From contig CAYNEY010000017.1 of assembly GCA_964396375.1 (NCBI GenBank), forward strand, positions 42,506 through 106,505: a stretch of 64,000 nt of DNA, given 5' to 3'. This DNA comes from FEN-1139 sp964396375. GTDB taxonomy: Bacteria; Myxococcota_A; Polyangia; Polyangiales; Polyangiaceae. Below the pieces are notes generated by a model. The model saw only the letters and a program-made list of their open reading frames with translations, ran no database searches and was not told where the DNA came from. Below, in pieces: positions 18,101 through 27,584 of this stretch (the first letter of the stretch is position 1; each line of letters begins with the position of its first letter). A program made the position numbers and the translations under genes.

Positions 18101-20029
18101 GTGAGCCGAGCCTCGATGGATTCCCAGACCGAGCTATCTGATGTGCCCGCCGATCCGCTTGTCGGCAAGCTCTTGTCGGATCGCTATCGGATCGACAAGC
18201 TGCTCGGAGAGGGGGGAATGGGTCGGGTCTACGCCGCCGAGCACATCCTGATGCGCAAGCGGGTGGCGGTGAAGATCCTCCACCGTGAGCTCACCCGCAT
18301 GCCGGATGTTGTGAGTCGCTTCGAGCGTGAGGCGATGGCCGCTGCCAACATCGAGCACCCCAATGTGGCGACGGCCACCGACTTTGGCCATCTGCCGGAC
18401 GGGTCGCTGTTCCTAGTGCTTGAGTATGTCCAAGGTTCCGGATTGCGAAGCGAGATCGAGCGCTCGCCGATGCCGATCGAGAGGGCGCTCCACATTGCCC
18501 GACAGATCGTCTCGGCGTTGGGAGCCGCCCACGCCCGCGGGATCGTGCACCGTGACCTCAAGCCCGAGAACGTTATGCTGGTGGACCGGGGCCCCGAGAA
18601 CGATTTCGTCAAGGTGCTCGATTTCGGCATCGCCAAGGTGCCCATTCAGGAGATCTCCGAGCGAGGTTCGGTCCGCCCTGGTCAAGTCATCACCAAGGTA
18701 GGGATGGTTTTCGGGACACCGGAGTACATGGCTCCCGAGCAAGCCCTCGGCCAAGACGTGGATGGGCGTTCGGATCTTTACGGTGTCGGAATCATGCTGT
18801 TCGAAATGCTGAGCCAGGTGCGACCATTTGTCGCGCCGACAGCCGTCGCGCTGCTGGCGCGTCAGCTTCAGAACCAATGCCCGAAGGTTGCGGAGCGTAA
18901 CCCTTTGGTCGATGTTCCTCCGGAGGTCGACGCGCTCCTCGCGCGGCTTCTGGTCGCGGAACGCGAGCAGCGCTTCCAGACTGCGGAGGAGGTGATGGTT
19001 GCCATCGATCGCGTACTCACTGACTGCCGATCGTGGCTAGAAGAGGGAGCAGCGGCCGAGGCTCCGGCGATGGCTCCAACTCTCCCCGCTCCGCCCTTGG
19101 ACCTTCCTTTGCCGCGTTTCTCCAACGGCCTATCGACGATGCTCGAGCGTGCCCGCGCGGCTCTGCCGAGGCCGATTCGCCGGCGACTGCGCGACGTTCC
19201 GACACCGATGTTGGCGCTGTTTGGGGGGGTGACAGCACTGCTTTTGGTTGGAGGGGCCACCATTGTGCTGCTCTGGTCCTCGGACCACCCGGGATCCGCC
19301 GTGGCACGGCGCGCCGAGGCGTTGCCTGCACCGTCGTCTCTGAGCTCGGTCGAACTGAGGGCGCCGACGGGTTCTCAGACCATTCCGCCGCAGCCGTCTC
19401 ACGCATCGGAAGCGGAGCTGGTGCTGGCTCGGTCATCCCAACTTGCCTCGGTCCAGCGTCTCGCCGACCGATATCCCCGCGACTCTCGGGTGATCCTGGA
19501 GCTAGCCCAGGCGCGCTTTCGGAACCGGGATGCAGCGGGCGCCGTGGGAGAGGTTGCGCGGGCCCTCGTGCTCGAACCAACCGCAGTGCGGAGCGCCGAG
19601 GTGGCATCTCTCCTGTGGAAGACTGCGCAGAAGGCCGAGAGCGCGGAGGCAACGTTCACGCTGCTCGAGGGGCCAATGGGCGAGCGTGGTGCTGACATCC
19701 TCTATGATCTCCGGCAGACCGAGCAGCTGCCGCGCGATACTCGAGAGCGCGCTGCCCGATACTTCTCCGAGCGTCATTACGTCGACCGCGCTTCGCCAGC
19801 GCTCGCGGTGCTGGTTGAACTCGGGGCGGCTCAGACTTGTGAGGAACGTCATCGGCTCCTCGAACGAGTGGTGCGTGACGCCGACGCGCGCGTGCTACCA
19901 GTGCTCGAAGCTCTCGAGAAGACGACCGGGTGCGGTGCCAACGGGGCTGTCGACTGCAATCCGTGTCTTCGTGCGGATGATAGATTGTCGAATGCGGTCG
20001 GGATCCTGCGTAAGCGTAACCCCAAGTAG
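18101..20029 (+). CDS. Transmembrane Hanks-type Ser/Thr protein kinase
   Basis: This 642-residue kinase has a complete catalytic domain (about 25-295): P-loop LLGEGGMGRVY, VAVKIL lysine, HRDLKPENVML catalytic loop, DFGIAK, GTPEYMAPEQ activation-segment end, and DGRSDLYGVGIMLFEML. A linker leads to a transmembrane helix (LALFGGVTALLLVGGATIVLLW, about 370-392). The C-terminal about 200 residues look like helical repeats (LELAQARFRNRDAAGAVGEVARAL) and carry four Cys near the end. The GTG at 18101 starts the frame, and an ATG at 18116 (MDSQTELSD) is equally plausible. Such kinases in myxobacteria phosphorylate regulators in development and motility. The sensor part would lie outside the cytoplasmic membrane. 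Confidence 0.92.
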   Translation: MSRASMDSQTELSDVPADPLVGKLLSDRYRIDKLLGEGGMGRVYAAEHILMRKRVAVKILHRELTRMPDVVSRFEREAMAAANIEHPNVATATDFGHLPDGSLFLVLEYVQGSGLRSEIERSPMPIERALHIARQIVSALGAAHARGIVHRDLKPENVMLVDRGPENDFVKVLDFGIAKVPIQEISERGSVRPGQVITKVGMVFGTPEYMAPEQALGQDVDGRSDLYGVGIMLFEMLSQVRPFVAPTAVALLARQLQNQCPKVAERNPLVDVPPEVDALLARLLVAEREQRFQTAEEVMVAIDRVLTDCRSWLEEGAAAEAPAMAPTLPAPPLDLPLPRFSNGLSTMLERARAALPRPIRRRLRDVPTPMLALFGGVTALLLVGGATIVLLWSSDHPGSAVARRAEALPAPSSLSSVELRAPTGSQTIPPQPSHASEAELVLARSSQLASVQRLADRYPRDSRVILELAQARFRNRDAAGAVGEVARALVLEPTAVRSAEVASLLWKTAQKAESAEATFTLLEGPMGERGADILYDLRQTEQLPRDTRERAARYFSERHYVDRASPALAVLVELGAAQTCEERHRLLERVVRDADARVLPVLEALEKTTGCGANGAVDCNPCLRADDRLSNAVGILRKRNPK

Positions 20030-20074
20030 CCGGTGTTCTTGGTTGTAGGCGCTTCGCTCGGTCCAAGCTCCGTC

Positions 20075-20117
20075 AAAAAAAACCGAACGGCGCAGCCTTT
20101 CCGAAGGCTGCGCCGTT
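20075..20117 (-). terminator. Strong intrinsic terminator, probably bidirectional
   Basis: A perfect 14-bp inverted repeat (20086-20099 and 20104-20117) closes a 4-base loop. On the minus strand it is followed by eight Us (the A8 run at 20075-20082), serving the triple-DsbA gene. On the plus strand a short T3 follows, so it may also end the kinase transcript. It sits between two convergent genes. Confidence 0.93.
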
Positions 20118-20145
20118 TCTCTGCTCAGGCAGCGGTTTCGAGCCT

Positions 20146-22098
20146 CTACTCTTTGAGTGCTCGCTGGATGATTCGCTTGAACGCGGGATATGGCTGAGCA
20201 CCGCTCAGGAAATATCCGTTGATGGCGAAGGCAGGGGTTCCGGAGATCCCGGCCTTCTTGGCGGCATCCATGTCACCGTCGATGACGGCTTTGTGGCTGC
20301 TGTTGTCGAGGGCCGCCTTGAACCGGGTCATGTCTACGCCCATGCCCTCAGCTAGCTTTTCTAGGTTGGGTCGCTTGATTCCATCTGGCTGCCCCTGAGC
20401 TTCGAAGAGCTTGTCGTGAAACTCCCAGAACGCCTTGGCGCCCTTCTGTGCAAAGACCTCGTGGGCCGCCTGCGAAGCGAGTGGCGCATCCTGATGGAAC
20501 GCGAGCGGCATATGCCGCCAAACCAGCTTGACTCGATCGCCAAAGTCCTTCTCGATCTGCTTTAGGGTTGGTCCCACGCGCTTGCAGAAGGGGCACTGGA
20601 AATCGCTGAAGATCTGGATGGTGACCTTGGCATTTGCGGCACCCTTGACCGGATTGTCCTTGCCTGGGGCGGCAACTTGCTTCTTCTCCGGGGGTGGGGG
20701 CTCTTTGCCCTCTTTCATGATCTCGTCGTAGATCTTGTCGCGGGCCACTCCCTTTGCGACCAGTGCCTTCGCCTTCCCGAGTTGCTCGTTGACCAGCGCA
20801 TCGAACTTCTCGAAGGGCTGAGCACCCGAGAGTCGGCGACCATTGATGAAGAAGTGGGGAGTGCCACGCGCATTGAGATCGCTGCCGAGTTCGATGTTGG
20901 CATCGAACTTGGCCTGGAATCGTCCGTCGTCGATGGCGGCTTTGACCGCCGGCCAGCCGAGTCCAAGCTTGGTGGCGATGGCCTCGAGTGACGCGTCGTC
21001 GAATTTTGGCTGGCTCTCGAAGAGTGCCTTATGCGCCTCCCAGAAGCCCTTATCGCCTTTCTGTTTGTAGGCTACCCGAGCTAGCACGGACGTCGGCACT
21101 GCACGCTTGTGAAACGGCAATGGGTTGTCCTTCCAGACCACTCGGACGTCATTGCCATACTTCTCGATGATCTTCGTGATGGACGGTTCGACGCGCTTGC
21201 AGAAGGGACACTCGAACTCAGAGAACTCGACGATCGTAACCAGGGCATCCTTCGGGCCCAGCACCGGATCGTCGGCGAAGACTGGTACCTTCCAGGTCGC
21301 GGTGTCCTCGGGTTTCGCGGCCTTGTCGGCCTTCTTGTCGTCCTTCTCGGCGGGAGCAGCGGAGGCGTTCTTCCGGGTGAGTTCAAGGTAGATCTTGCTC
21401 TTCGGCGTGTTGCCGGCGATCAGCTTATTGGCCTCTACCAGCTGCTGATCGATGATCTGCTTGAACTTTTCGAACGGCTGAGCGCCGCTCAGGGTAATAC
21501 CGTTGATCCGGAAGGCAGGTGTGCCGGTGGCGCCGATGCGCTTTGCCACTGCCATGTCGTCGTCGACCTTCTTCGCGTACTTCTTGGCTGCGAACTCGGT
21601 CTTGAACTTGTTCGCGTCGACGCCCACCTCGGTGGCCCACTTCTCGAAGGGAGCATCCTTCAAACTCCGGCTGTTCTTGAAGAGGATGTCGTGAAATTTC
21701 CAGAAGGCCTCGCTCCCCGCGATGCCCATCACGGTCGCGGCCGCCTCATGGGCAGGTCGGGCTTCCTTGTGGAAGGGCAGGGGATTGTGCTTCCAGACGA
21801 GGCGTACCTTTTCCGGACCGTAGGTCTTCTTGATTTGATCAAGCGTGGGATTGACGCGCGAGCAGAACGGACACTGGAAGTCACTGATCTCGACGATCGT
21901 GACCGGCGCGTCTGCACGGCCCCACATCGGATCCTGGGCCGTTACCGGAACCGGCGCCGAGCTGTGGTCGAACTCGGCGGAACTCGCCGAATCCTCGGAG
22001 GCGACCGACACGCCGCTTCGGCGATCGATGCCCCACATGAGGGCCATCCCGGCGAGGAACGCCAGGAAGAACCCAACGATAGCTGTACCCTTATTCAT
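20146..22098 (-). CDS. Triple-domain DsbA-like thiol oxidoreductase, membrane-anchored
   Basis: This 650-residue protein has one N-terminal transmembrane helix (IVGFFLAFLAGMALMWGI) and three DsbA/thioredoxin-fold domains in tandem. Each has a CPFC active site (Cys76/79, Cys297/300, Cys502/505), the following LVW-HxPLxFH element and a cis-Pro motif (GTPAF, GTPHF, GTPAF). Linkers are Lys/Ala-rich. DsbA-like proteins form or shuffle disulfides in the periplasm, and a single domain is usual. The ATG at 22098 was chosen over an upstream in-frame start at 22236 because an AAGGAG lies 5 bases before it and the anchor follows at once. The three domains differ enough to be old duplications. It may oxidise the many Cys-bearing surface proteins of this organism (inference). 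Confidence 0.9.
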   Translation of the reverse strand: MNKGTAIVGFFLAFLAGMALMWGIDRRSGVSVASEDSASSAEFDHSSAPVPVTAQDPMWGRADAPVTIVEISDFQCPFCSRVNPTLDQIKKTYGPEKVRLVWKHNPLPFHKEARPAHEAAATVMGIAGSEAFWKFHDILFKNSRSLKDAPFEKWATEVGVDANKFKTEFAAKKYAKKVDDDMAVAKRIGATGTPAFRINGITLSGAQPFEKFKQIIDQQLVEANKLIAGNTPKSKIYLELTRKNASAAPAEKDDKKADKAAKPEDTATWKVPVFADDPVLGPKDALVTIVEFSEFECPFCKRVEPSITKIIEKYGNDVRVVWKDNPLPFHKRAVPTSVLARVAYKQKGDKGFWEAHKALFESQPKFDDASLEAIATKLGLGWPAVKAAIDDGRFQAKFDANIELGSDLNARGTPHFFINGRRLSGAQPFEKFDALVNEQLGKAKALVAKGVARDKIYDEIMKEGKEPPPPEKKQVAAPGKDNPVKGAANAKVTIQIFSDFQCPFCKRVGPTLKQIEKDFGDRVKLVWRHMPLAFHQDAPLASQAAHEVFAQKGAKAFWEFHDKLFEAQGQPDGIKRPNLEKLAEGMGVDMTRFKAALDNSSHKAVIDGDMDAAKKAGISGTPAFAINGYFLSGAQPYPAFKRIIQRALKE

Positions 22099-22103
22099 TT
22101 TGT

Positions 22104-22109
22104 CTCCTT
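22104..22109 (-). promoter_or_regulatory. Ribosome binding site AAGGAG of the triple-DsbA gene
   Basis: AAGGAG on the minus strand, 5 bases before the ATG at 22098. It decides that start against the longer in-frame reading. Confidence 0.85.
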
Positions 22110-22302
22110 GTAACGATCGTAACGATGAAAGGTCGATCGAGCGCAGCTGGCGAAAATGGCACACCTGCCTCGAACCAGAATGTGAAAAATTGTAGACAAT
22201 GTCCGGAAAATCTGGCCGGCACCCACCGCGGAGCAATCAGACGCGGTCACTCCCAAGTCCACTTGCGTGGTGCCCGCCGTGTCTCAGGCAAGAACCGCTC
22301 GC

Positions 22303-22746
22303 TCACCCCTCGGGCGGGCGGAATAGTTCTCGGGGAAGCTCGCGGAAATGCACGGCATCCAAGCGCTGCGAGACGAGCGGTCTGAGTTCCACCCAGAGAA
22401 GCGGAGGCTCGCTCACAAAGAGCGCGCCGAGCTCCAGTGACTCGAGCACCGTATGAGGAGCAGTGGGTGGACCGGGCTGCCTCCGCTCCCAGCTTGGAAG
22501 CTCGGAGGCAGGGCACGTCGGTACTTCACGCAGCTCGTCGCCGGATGGTGGCGACTCAGGCGGGGGTGCGGCGATCGACTCCGCGTTCCCTGAACACATA
22601 GGCACTGCCAGATGCGCGAGAGCAAGTCGGGGCAAGCTGACGATGAGGAGGGCCAGAAGCCACAGGAAAGGTCCCGACCGCACCAAAAACCGCACGCGGG
22701 AGTCGAACCCCGGTGAGCCGTGCTTGAAGGTTCCTTGAGATCGCAT
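22303..22746 (-). CDS. Small putative secreted protein, unknown
   Basis: This open frame of 147 codons has a signal-peptide-like segment (FLWLLALLIVSLPRLALAHLA) followed by about 100 residues rich in Pro, Glu and Leu with two Cys. I do not recognise a domain. The first about 20 codons cover a tRNA-T-arm-like sequence, so the true start may be a GTG at 22683 directly before the hydrophobic segment. No good ribosome site is seen. It lies between the triple-DsbA gene and the divergent dual kinase. The coding case rests on length and signal peptide only. Confidence 0.4.
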   Translation of the reverse strand: MRSQGTFKHGSPGFDSRVRFLVRSGPFLWLLALLIVSLPRLALAHLAVPMCSGNAESIAAPPPESPPSGDELREVPTCPASELPSWERRQPGPPTAPHTVLESLELGALFVSEPPLLWVELRPLVSQRLDAVHFRELPRELFRPPEG

Positions 22747-22979
22747 AGGCGTGCCAGACGAACAGCGCGCAGTGTACTCGGCTTGGGACCACGCACAACG
22801 GTGGCGTTCTGAGTCAGGTGGGTGGCCCCGAGGGGGCCTACCTCAGGAGACCGGGCGTGACTTCTGGGGGTACGCTGGGGCGGTGGTGGCCGCCTGTGGA
22901 CCGGATCGACCGGCTGACGGTAAAGGAAAACTGATGTCACTAAGTTGGCCACTTTATCCTACATTGGCACCATCGAGGC

Positions 22980-25802
22980 ATGACTGGCCTCCAAGCCGAC
23001 CTCAACCAGGCGAAAATCAAAGAGATTTCCACGAAGGACCCAGAAGGGGAGTCTCTCCCTCGCACCTTCGAACGCTACATCTTGCTGAAGAGACTCGCCC
23101 GGGGTGGAATGGGGGAACTCTATCTGGGGTTTGCGGAGGGGACCATCGATGGGGCGGAGCGCCCCTGTGTGGTCAAGGTTATCCGGCGCGAGCACGTGGA
23201 GGACACGTCGTTTGTGGCGCGGTTTCTCGACGAGGCGCGGATCCAAGCCCAGCTCGAGCACCCCGGCGTGGTGCGTGTCCTCGATGCAAGTCGAGATGTT
23301 CAGGGTAAGCCCTATGTAGTGCTCGAGCACGTGGAGGGGCGCAACCTGAGTGAGCTTCGCCTCCGGGCCCAGCAGCTCGGTGTCCGCATCGGTTGGGCCG
23401 ACGCTGTGGCGGTTGCGATCGCGATGACGGATGCTCTGTGCCATGTGCACGAGCGCACCGATGCGGAGGGGCGTCCGCTCGAGATTGTGCACCGTGACCT
23501 CAGCCCGCAGAACGTAATGGTGAGTTACGGCGGCGACGTTCGCGTGATCGATTTCGGCACTGCGCGTGGACAGAACCGGCGCTGTCATACGGTCTCTGGG
23601 ATCGTCTTTGCGAAACCTGGCTATGTGGCGCCCGAGGTGGCCAACGGCAACCAGGGGGGGATCCCAGCGGACCTCTACGCCGTTGGGATCATGTTGTGGG
23701 AATTGGTGGCCGGGCGTCGCTTCATCAGCGGTGAGGCTGGAGAGCACCTCGCTGCCGTGGCCAATGGGACCAAGACTGTGGGATCGCTCGCCGAAATGGT
23801 GGGAGCTCCGCCCGAACTCGATGTGATCTGTCAGAAGCTGACAGCCACGCAACTCATCGATCGTTTCGAGTCAGCACGCGAAGCCTCACTGGATCTGGTG
23901 GCCTTGCTCAAACGGGCACCAAGCATGGCCGATGGCCAACGCAGTGTGAGGGCCAGGATCTCCCACCTGATGCAGCGCCTGTATCCGGCCGAGCCAGCGC
24001 GAACCCGCGCCGAGTTCGCGCGTTTGGTGGCAGACGCAAAACAGAAGGTGCCACCACCCTCCGCCGAGCTGCCTGCCCCCAGCCCGGCTCCCCTCGACAT
24101 CGAGGACCGTGAACCGCATCTTCTAGCCGGCACGCGCTATCACCTCGGTGCCTTGCTCGGTTCCGGCAGCACCGGGCAGGTCTTCGAGGCGACTCATGTC
24201 GATCTCGAGAGGCGCGTGGCGCTGAAGCTTCTGACCACCCGGCAGCCCGAGGCGCTGGAGGCATTCCGTCGAGAGGCAAAGATGGTCGCGCAGCTCAGTC
24301 ATGAAAACATCGTGACTGTTCACGATTTTGGGATGACCGCGGAGAAGAATCCGTACCTTGCGATGGAGCTGCTCGATGGACAATCTCTAGCCGACTTCAT
24401 GGTGGCAAACGGTCGCTCCGATTTCCGTCTCGCCCTCACGCTAGCGATCCAAGCCTGTCGCGCGCTTGATGCGGCGCATCGCGCTGGAGTGGTTCACGGC
24501 GATGTGAAGCCCGCCAACCTCTTTCTTACGCGTGGAGGCCAGGTCAAGCTCCTCGACTTCGGGGTCACCAACTGGGTGATGAATCGCGACGACGAGCAGA
24601 GTGGACAGAGTGCGAGGCCCTTGGTCCTCTACGGCACCCCGGCCTACATGGCTCCGGAGCAGGCGCGGGGAGTGCAGGCTACGGCAAGCAGTGATCTTTA
24701 CGCCTTGGGCGTGGTGCTGTACGAGCTTCTGACCGGGACCCTACCGCACCCGACCGACGCTCTGGGCGAGCTGCTCGGAGACAAACAGAGCGGTGTCGTG
24801 TTGCCTCCGAGTCAACGCCTCCTCGAACGAGAATGCGGAGTGCTCCCGAAGGTGGTCGATCGCATCGTCCTCCGGCTCCTCGAAAAGAGCCCTGAAAGAC
24901 GGTATCCCTCCGCCGCCGCCGCGGAACTTGCGTTTGCGGAGGCACTCCGCGCTATCGCGCATACTGAGCGGCGTACGCAACCGCGGCGAGTTGCGCTGGT
25001 CGCGTCAGCCGCGCTCTCCACCCTCTTGCTGGGGCTGCCCTGGGCAGCTCCCGAGCTTACCGCAGGAGCGGTGGCAGCGGTGCGAACTCGGGCGACGGAG
25101 CTCGTGGCGCTCCGCTCCGTTGGCCTCGAGAGCGGCACGCGTCTTCTGCAGCGTGTTTCTCAGATGACAGGCTGGACGAAGCGCCCGACCAGCATCCCCC
25201 CCGTGGGTGGTGTCGCCAAAACGCTTCTGGATATCCCAGGCCTCCCCGCCGAGGTCGGTGAGCCCGCACACCAAACCTCGTCTCGAGACGGGCAGGGGTT
25301 GGAGCCGGCGACGCCCAGCATGGCTGTCATAGAAATGGATCTGGTCTCGCCCACCGTGGCTGCCACGTCAGACTCGACGATGGTGTATGGCCCTCCAGCT
25401 CCGAGTGCTCATCTGCAGCCATTGATCGACGACGCCAGCGAGAGCGACCGAATCGCTGAGTTCTCTTCGTGGCTGGACCGGGGACAAGCCGGACGCGTAC
25501 TCACCCTGCTGCGTCGCGACAGGACCCAGGTATGGGACCAGCCAAGCCTCCTGGCGATTTGGGTGCGCGCCGCGAACGAGACCCGGTCGTGGGGTGAGGC
25601 CTTCCGCGTGGCGGTACGCTTGCATGAATTGGCGCCGACCGTTGAGCACAAGCTGGCTCTCGCACGCGCGACGCGGACCATGGGACACGCGGCCGCGAAT
25701 CAAGAGCTGCTCCGTCAGGTTCTGGTGCTCGATCCGGAGAACCTGGAAGCCGCGCGTCTTCTCGACCAATCCGGCGGGCGGAGCGCGGTCGCGCTGCGTT
25801 AG
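22980..25802 (+). CDS. Ser/Thr kinase with two kinase domains and C-terminal repeat region
   Basis: This 940-residue protein carries two Hanks-type kinase domains in one chain. Domain 1 (about 31-310): RLARGGMGELY, VVKVIR lysine, HRDLSPQNVMV (His171-Arg172-Asp173), IDFGTAR, VAPEV. Domain 2 (about 385-660): LLGSGSTGQVFEA, VALKLL lysine, HGDVKPANLFL (His506-Gly507-Asp508), LDFGVTN, YMAPEQ. Domain 2 is therefore a non-RD type, often less dependent on activation-loop phosphorylation. A weak hydrophobic segment (LVASAALSTLLLGLPWAA, about 678-696) may cross the membrane. The last about 120 residues look TPR-like. Both domains keep the core catalytic residues. Mutual phosphorylation between domains is an obvious possibility but is not shown. 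Confidence 0.9.
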   Translation: MTGLQADLNQAKIKEISTKDPEGESLPRTFERYILLKRLARGGMGELYLGFAEGTIDGAERPCVVKVIRREHVEDTSFVARFLDEARIQAQLEHPGVVRVLDASRDVQGKPYVVLEHVEGRNLSELRLRAQQLGVRIGWADAVAVAIAMTDALCHVHERTDAEGRPLEIVHRDLSPQNVMVSYGGDVRVIDFGTARGQNRRCHTVSGIVFAKPGYVAPEVANGNQGGIPADLYAVGIMLWELVAGRRFISGEAGEHLAAVANGTKTVGSLAEMVGAPPELDVICQKLTATQLIDRFESAREASLDLVALLKRAPSMADGQRSVRARISHLMQRLYPAEPARTRAEFARLVADAKQKVPPPSAELPAPSPAPLDIEDREPHLLAGTRYHLGALLGSGSTGQVFEATHVDLERRVALKLLTTRQPEALEAFRREAKMVAQLSHENIVTVHDFGMTAEKNPYLAMELLDGQSLADFMVANGRSDFRLALTLAIQACRALDAAHRAGVVHGDVKPANLFLTRGGQVKLLDFGVTNWVMNRDDEQSGQSARPLVLYGTPAYMAPEQARGVQATASSDLYALGVVLYELLTGTLPHPTDALGELLGDKQSGVVLPPSQRLLERECGVLPKVVDRIVLRLLEKSPERRYPSAAAAELAFAEALRAIAHTERRTQPRRVALVASAALSTLLLGLPWAAPELTAGAVAAVRTRATELVALRSVGLESGTRLLQRVSQMTGWTKRPTSIPPVGGVAKTLLDIPGLPAEVGEPAHQTSSRDGQGLEPATPSMAVIEMDLVSPTVAATSDSTMVYGPPAPSAHLQPLIDDASESDRIAEFSSWLDRGQAGRVLTLLRRDRTQVWDQPSLLAIWVRAANETRSWGEAFRVAVRLHELAPTVEHKLALARATRTMGHAAANQELLRQVLVLDPENLEAARLLDQSGGRSAVALR

Positions 25803-25828
25803 GCGGCGAAGGCGTGGCGAGCGGCCTT

Positions 25829-25844
25829 GTGACCGAGCGGTCAC
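25829..25844. promoter_or_regulatory. Short inverted repeat upstream of MATE gene (possible operator)
   Basis: gtgacc-gagc-ggtcac is a perfect 6-bp inverted repeat with a 4-base spacer, 105 bp before the MATE start and with no T-tract. It could be a regulator site or the stem of a weak terminator for the kinase gene. No regulator gene is next to it. Confidence 0.3.
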
Positions 25845-25949
25845 CCCGCCTTAGTCCTTGCGAGGAGGGCGGTCTGCCTCTAAACCGGACCCGCCGCTCC
25901 TCCGAGTTGGCGCCGATTCATCGTTCGGCTTTGCTGCGTCCACTTCGCC

Positions 25950-27392
25950 ATGGCGACTGTACCTCGCGCCTCGACTTCGAATGCCGTCACTGACGGTAAT
26001 CCGGCTGCCGTCATTATGCGTCTTGCAGCGCCGACGGTGGCGGCGATGCTGACTCAAAGCATCGTCAACGAGATCGACATCGTCTTCTTCTCGTGGTTGC
26101 CTTGTCCTGAATCGTCGAACGCGCAGGCAGCGCTCCTGCCCTCCTTGATCCTGCTTTGGCTGTTCGGCGGCTCACTGTCAGCGATTTCGGTGGGTACTCA
26201 GGCGCTTTCGGCGCGCCGCTTTGCCGAGGGAAGAGAGCCAGAGGCCGGCAAGATCCTCCTCAACTCTTGGGTGTTCTCACTGGTTGCTGGGCTTCTTTTC
26301 ACAGCGATCGGGATTTTTACCCTCGACTGGACAATCCCACTCATCATCAAGGTTCCGGCTGTTCAGGTGGCGGCGCACGAGTACTTGCAGTGGCGGTTGC
26401 TCGGTATCGCGTCGATGGTGATGACTTTCTCGTTCAAGTCGTTCTTTGATGGGATCGGTAAGACCTACGTACACATGGTGAGCGCGGTGGTGATGAACGC
26501 GCTCAACGTTCTTCTGTGTCTGGTACTGATCTTTGGCCGCATGGGCTTCCCTCGGATGGGGATCGCCGGAGCCGGAGTCGCAGCCTTCGTGTCCACGTGG
26601 ATCGGTCTTATCATCATGATCTTGTGGGCAGCCCATCCAAAGACGCGGGCGCGCTTCTCACCCTTCCGTCTGGTTGGGTTGGATCGCGGTGTGACCTGGG
26701 ATATTCTCAGGCTCTCGATCCCAAGCGGTGTAGCGACCATCGCGGTGATGAGCGGGTTTCTGTTATTCGCAATGATAGTAAGCTATCTGGACTCGCACAG
26801 TGGCGCGGCAGTGGTGGCAGATGCTGGCTGTGGCGGTGGGGCCGCCGAACCGGTCAACAGCGCGGCGACTACGGTGATTGTCGGAATCCTGAAGCTTACG
26901 TTCACCGCCTGTCTGGCATTTGGGACGTCGACCGCGACCCTGGTCAGCCAGTCTCTTGGGGAGAACGATCCCGCCAAAGCGCGACGTTTCGGCTGGGTGT
27001 CGGTCAAGCTTGGGCTGATCATCTTCGGTGTGGTGGGGCTACTCGAGGGTCTGGTGTTTCCAAAGCAGATATTGTCGTTGGTCACCCAGAGCGAGTTGGT
27101 GGCGGAGGCGGCGATGCTGCCGATGCAAATCATGGGCCTCTGCACCCCGCTGATCGCGGTGGGGATGATCCTGACTCAGGCGCTATTTGGGGCGGGCAAC
27201 AGCCGTTTCGTGATGATCGTTGAGCTGATCCTGCATTTCTCATGTCTGGTTCCGCTAGCCTGGATCTTCGGAATTACGCTTGGGTTCGGGCTGGTTGGGA
27301 TCTGGTCGGCGGCGGTGGTCTACGTGGTGTTGTTGAGCTCGATAATGGTCGCGAAGTTCGCGCGTGGTGACTGGGCGCACATCAAGATCTAG
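25950..27392 (+). CDS. MATE-family multidrug/Na+ efflux transporter
   Basis: This 480-residue integral membrane protein has about twelve hydrophobic helices in two pseudo-symmetric halves. Typical MATE features are the opening NPAAVIMRLAAPTVAAMLTQ, an early VNEIDIVFFSWL helix, GIGKTYVHMVSAVVMNALN, and the second-half TFTACLAFGTSTATLVSQSLGENDPAKARRFG. MATE proteins export cationic drugs or metabolites against Na+ or H+. The substrate cannot be read. It lies alone on the plus strand, with a small hairpin-like repeat (25829-25844, gtgacc-gagc-ggtcac) upstream that could be an operator. The start at 25950 places the family opening about ten residues in. Confidence 0.85.
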   Translation: MATVPRASTSNAVTDGNPAAVIMRLAAPTVAAMLTQSIVNEIDIVFFSWLPCPESSNAQAALLPSLILLWLFGGSLSAISVGTQALSARRFAEGREPEAGKILLNSWVFSLVAGLLFTAIGIFTLDWTIPLIIKVPAVQVAAHEYLQWRLLGIASMVMTFSFKSFFDGIGKTYVHMVSAVVMNALNVLLCLVLIFGRMGFPRMGIAGAGVAAFVSTWIGLIIMILWAAHPKTRARFSPFRLVGLDRGVTWDILRLSIPSGVATIAVMSGFLLFAMIVSYLDSHSGAAVVADAGCGGGAAEPVNSAATTVIVGILKLTFTACLAFGTSTATLVSQSLGENDPAKARRFGWVSVKLGLIIFGVVGLLEGLVFPKQILSLVTQSELVAEAAMLPMQIMGLCTPLIAVGMILTQALFGAGNSRFVMIVELILHFSCLVPLAWIFGITLGFGLVGIWSAAVVYVVLLSSIMVAKFARGDWAHIKI

Positions 27393-27584
27393 CTTCAAAA
27401 GCTCAGCTTCAGCGCAATCACTGCGTCCAAAGATGACGGCGACGCAGAAAGCTATCGATTGGTTCCCCTTCGAATGCTGAGATAGGTGTGGCTCAGCACG
27501 CGCTGGAGAGCGAGCGGTCACCGGTGATGTTCGATTGCACCGAAGCCTTCGAGTGAGCATGAGGCGCTCGGCCACCGGAGGTGA

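Noticed and set aside
22683..22760. tRNA-like T-arm on the minus strand (ggggttcgactccc) with possible acceptor GCACGC/GCGTGC
   Set aside because: No fitting anticodon arm or D-arm could be folded, and the T-stem has a mismatch. At most a decayed tRNA fragment.
22965..22979. Sigma-54-like GG-N10-GC element directly before the dual-kinase start
   Set aside because: The start of transcription would fall inside the coding region after the ATG, and the -12 box is poor. Probably chance.
26516..27223. 235-codon plus-strand frame inside the MATE gene
   Set aside because: Alternative frame of the transporter; hydrophilic, Arg/Gly-rich and without motifs.
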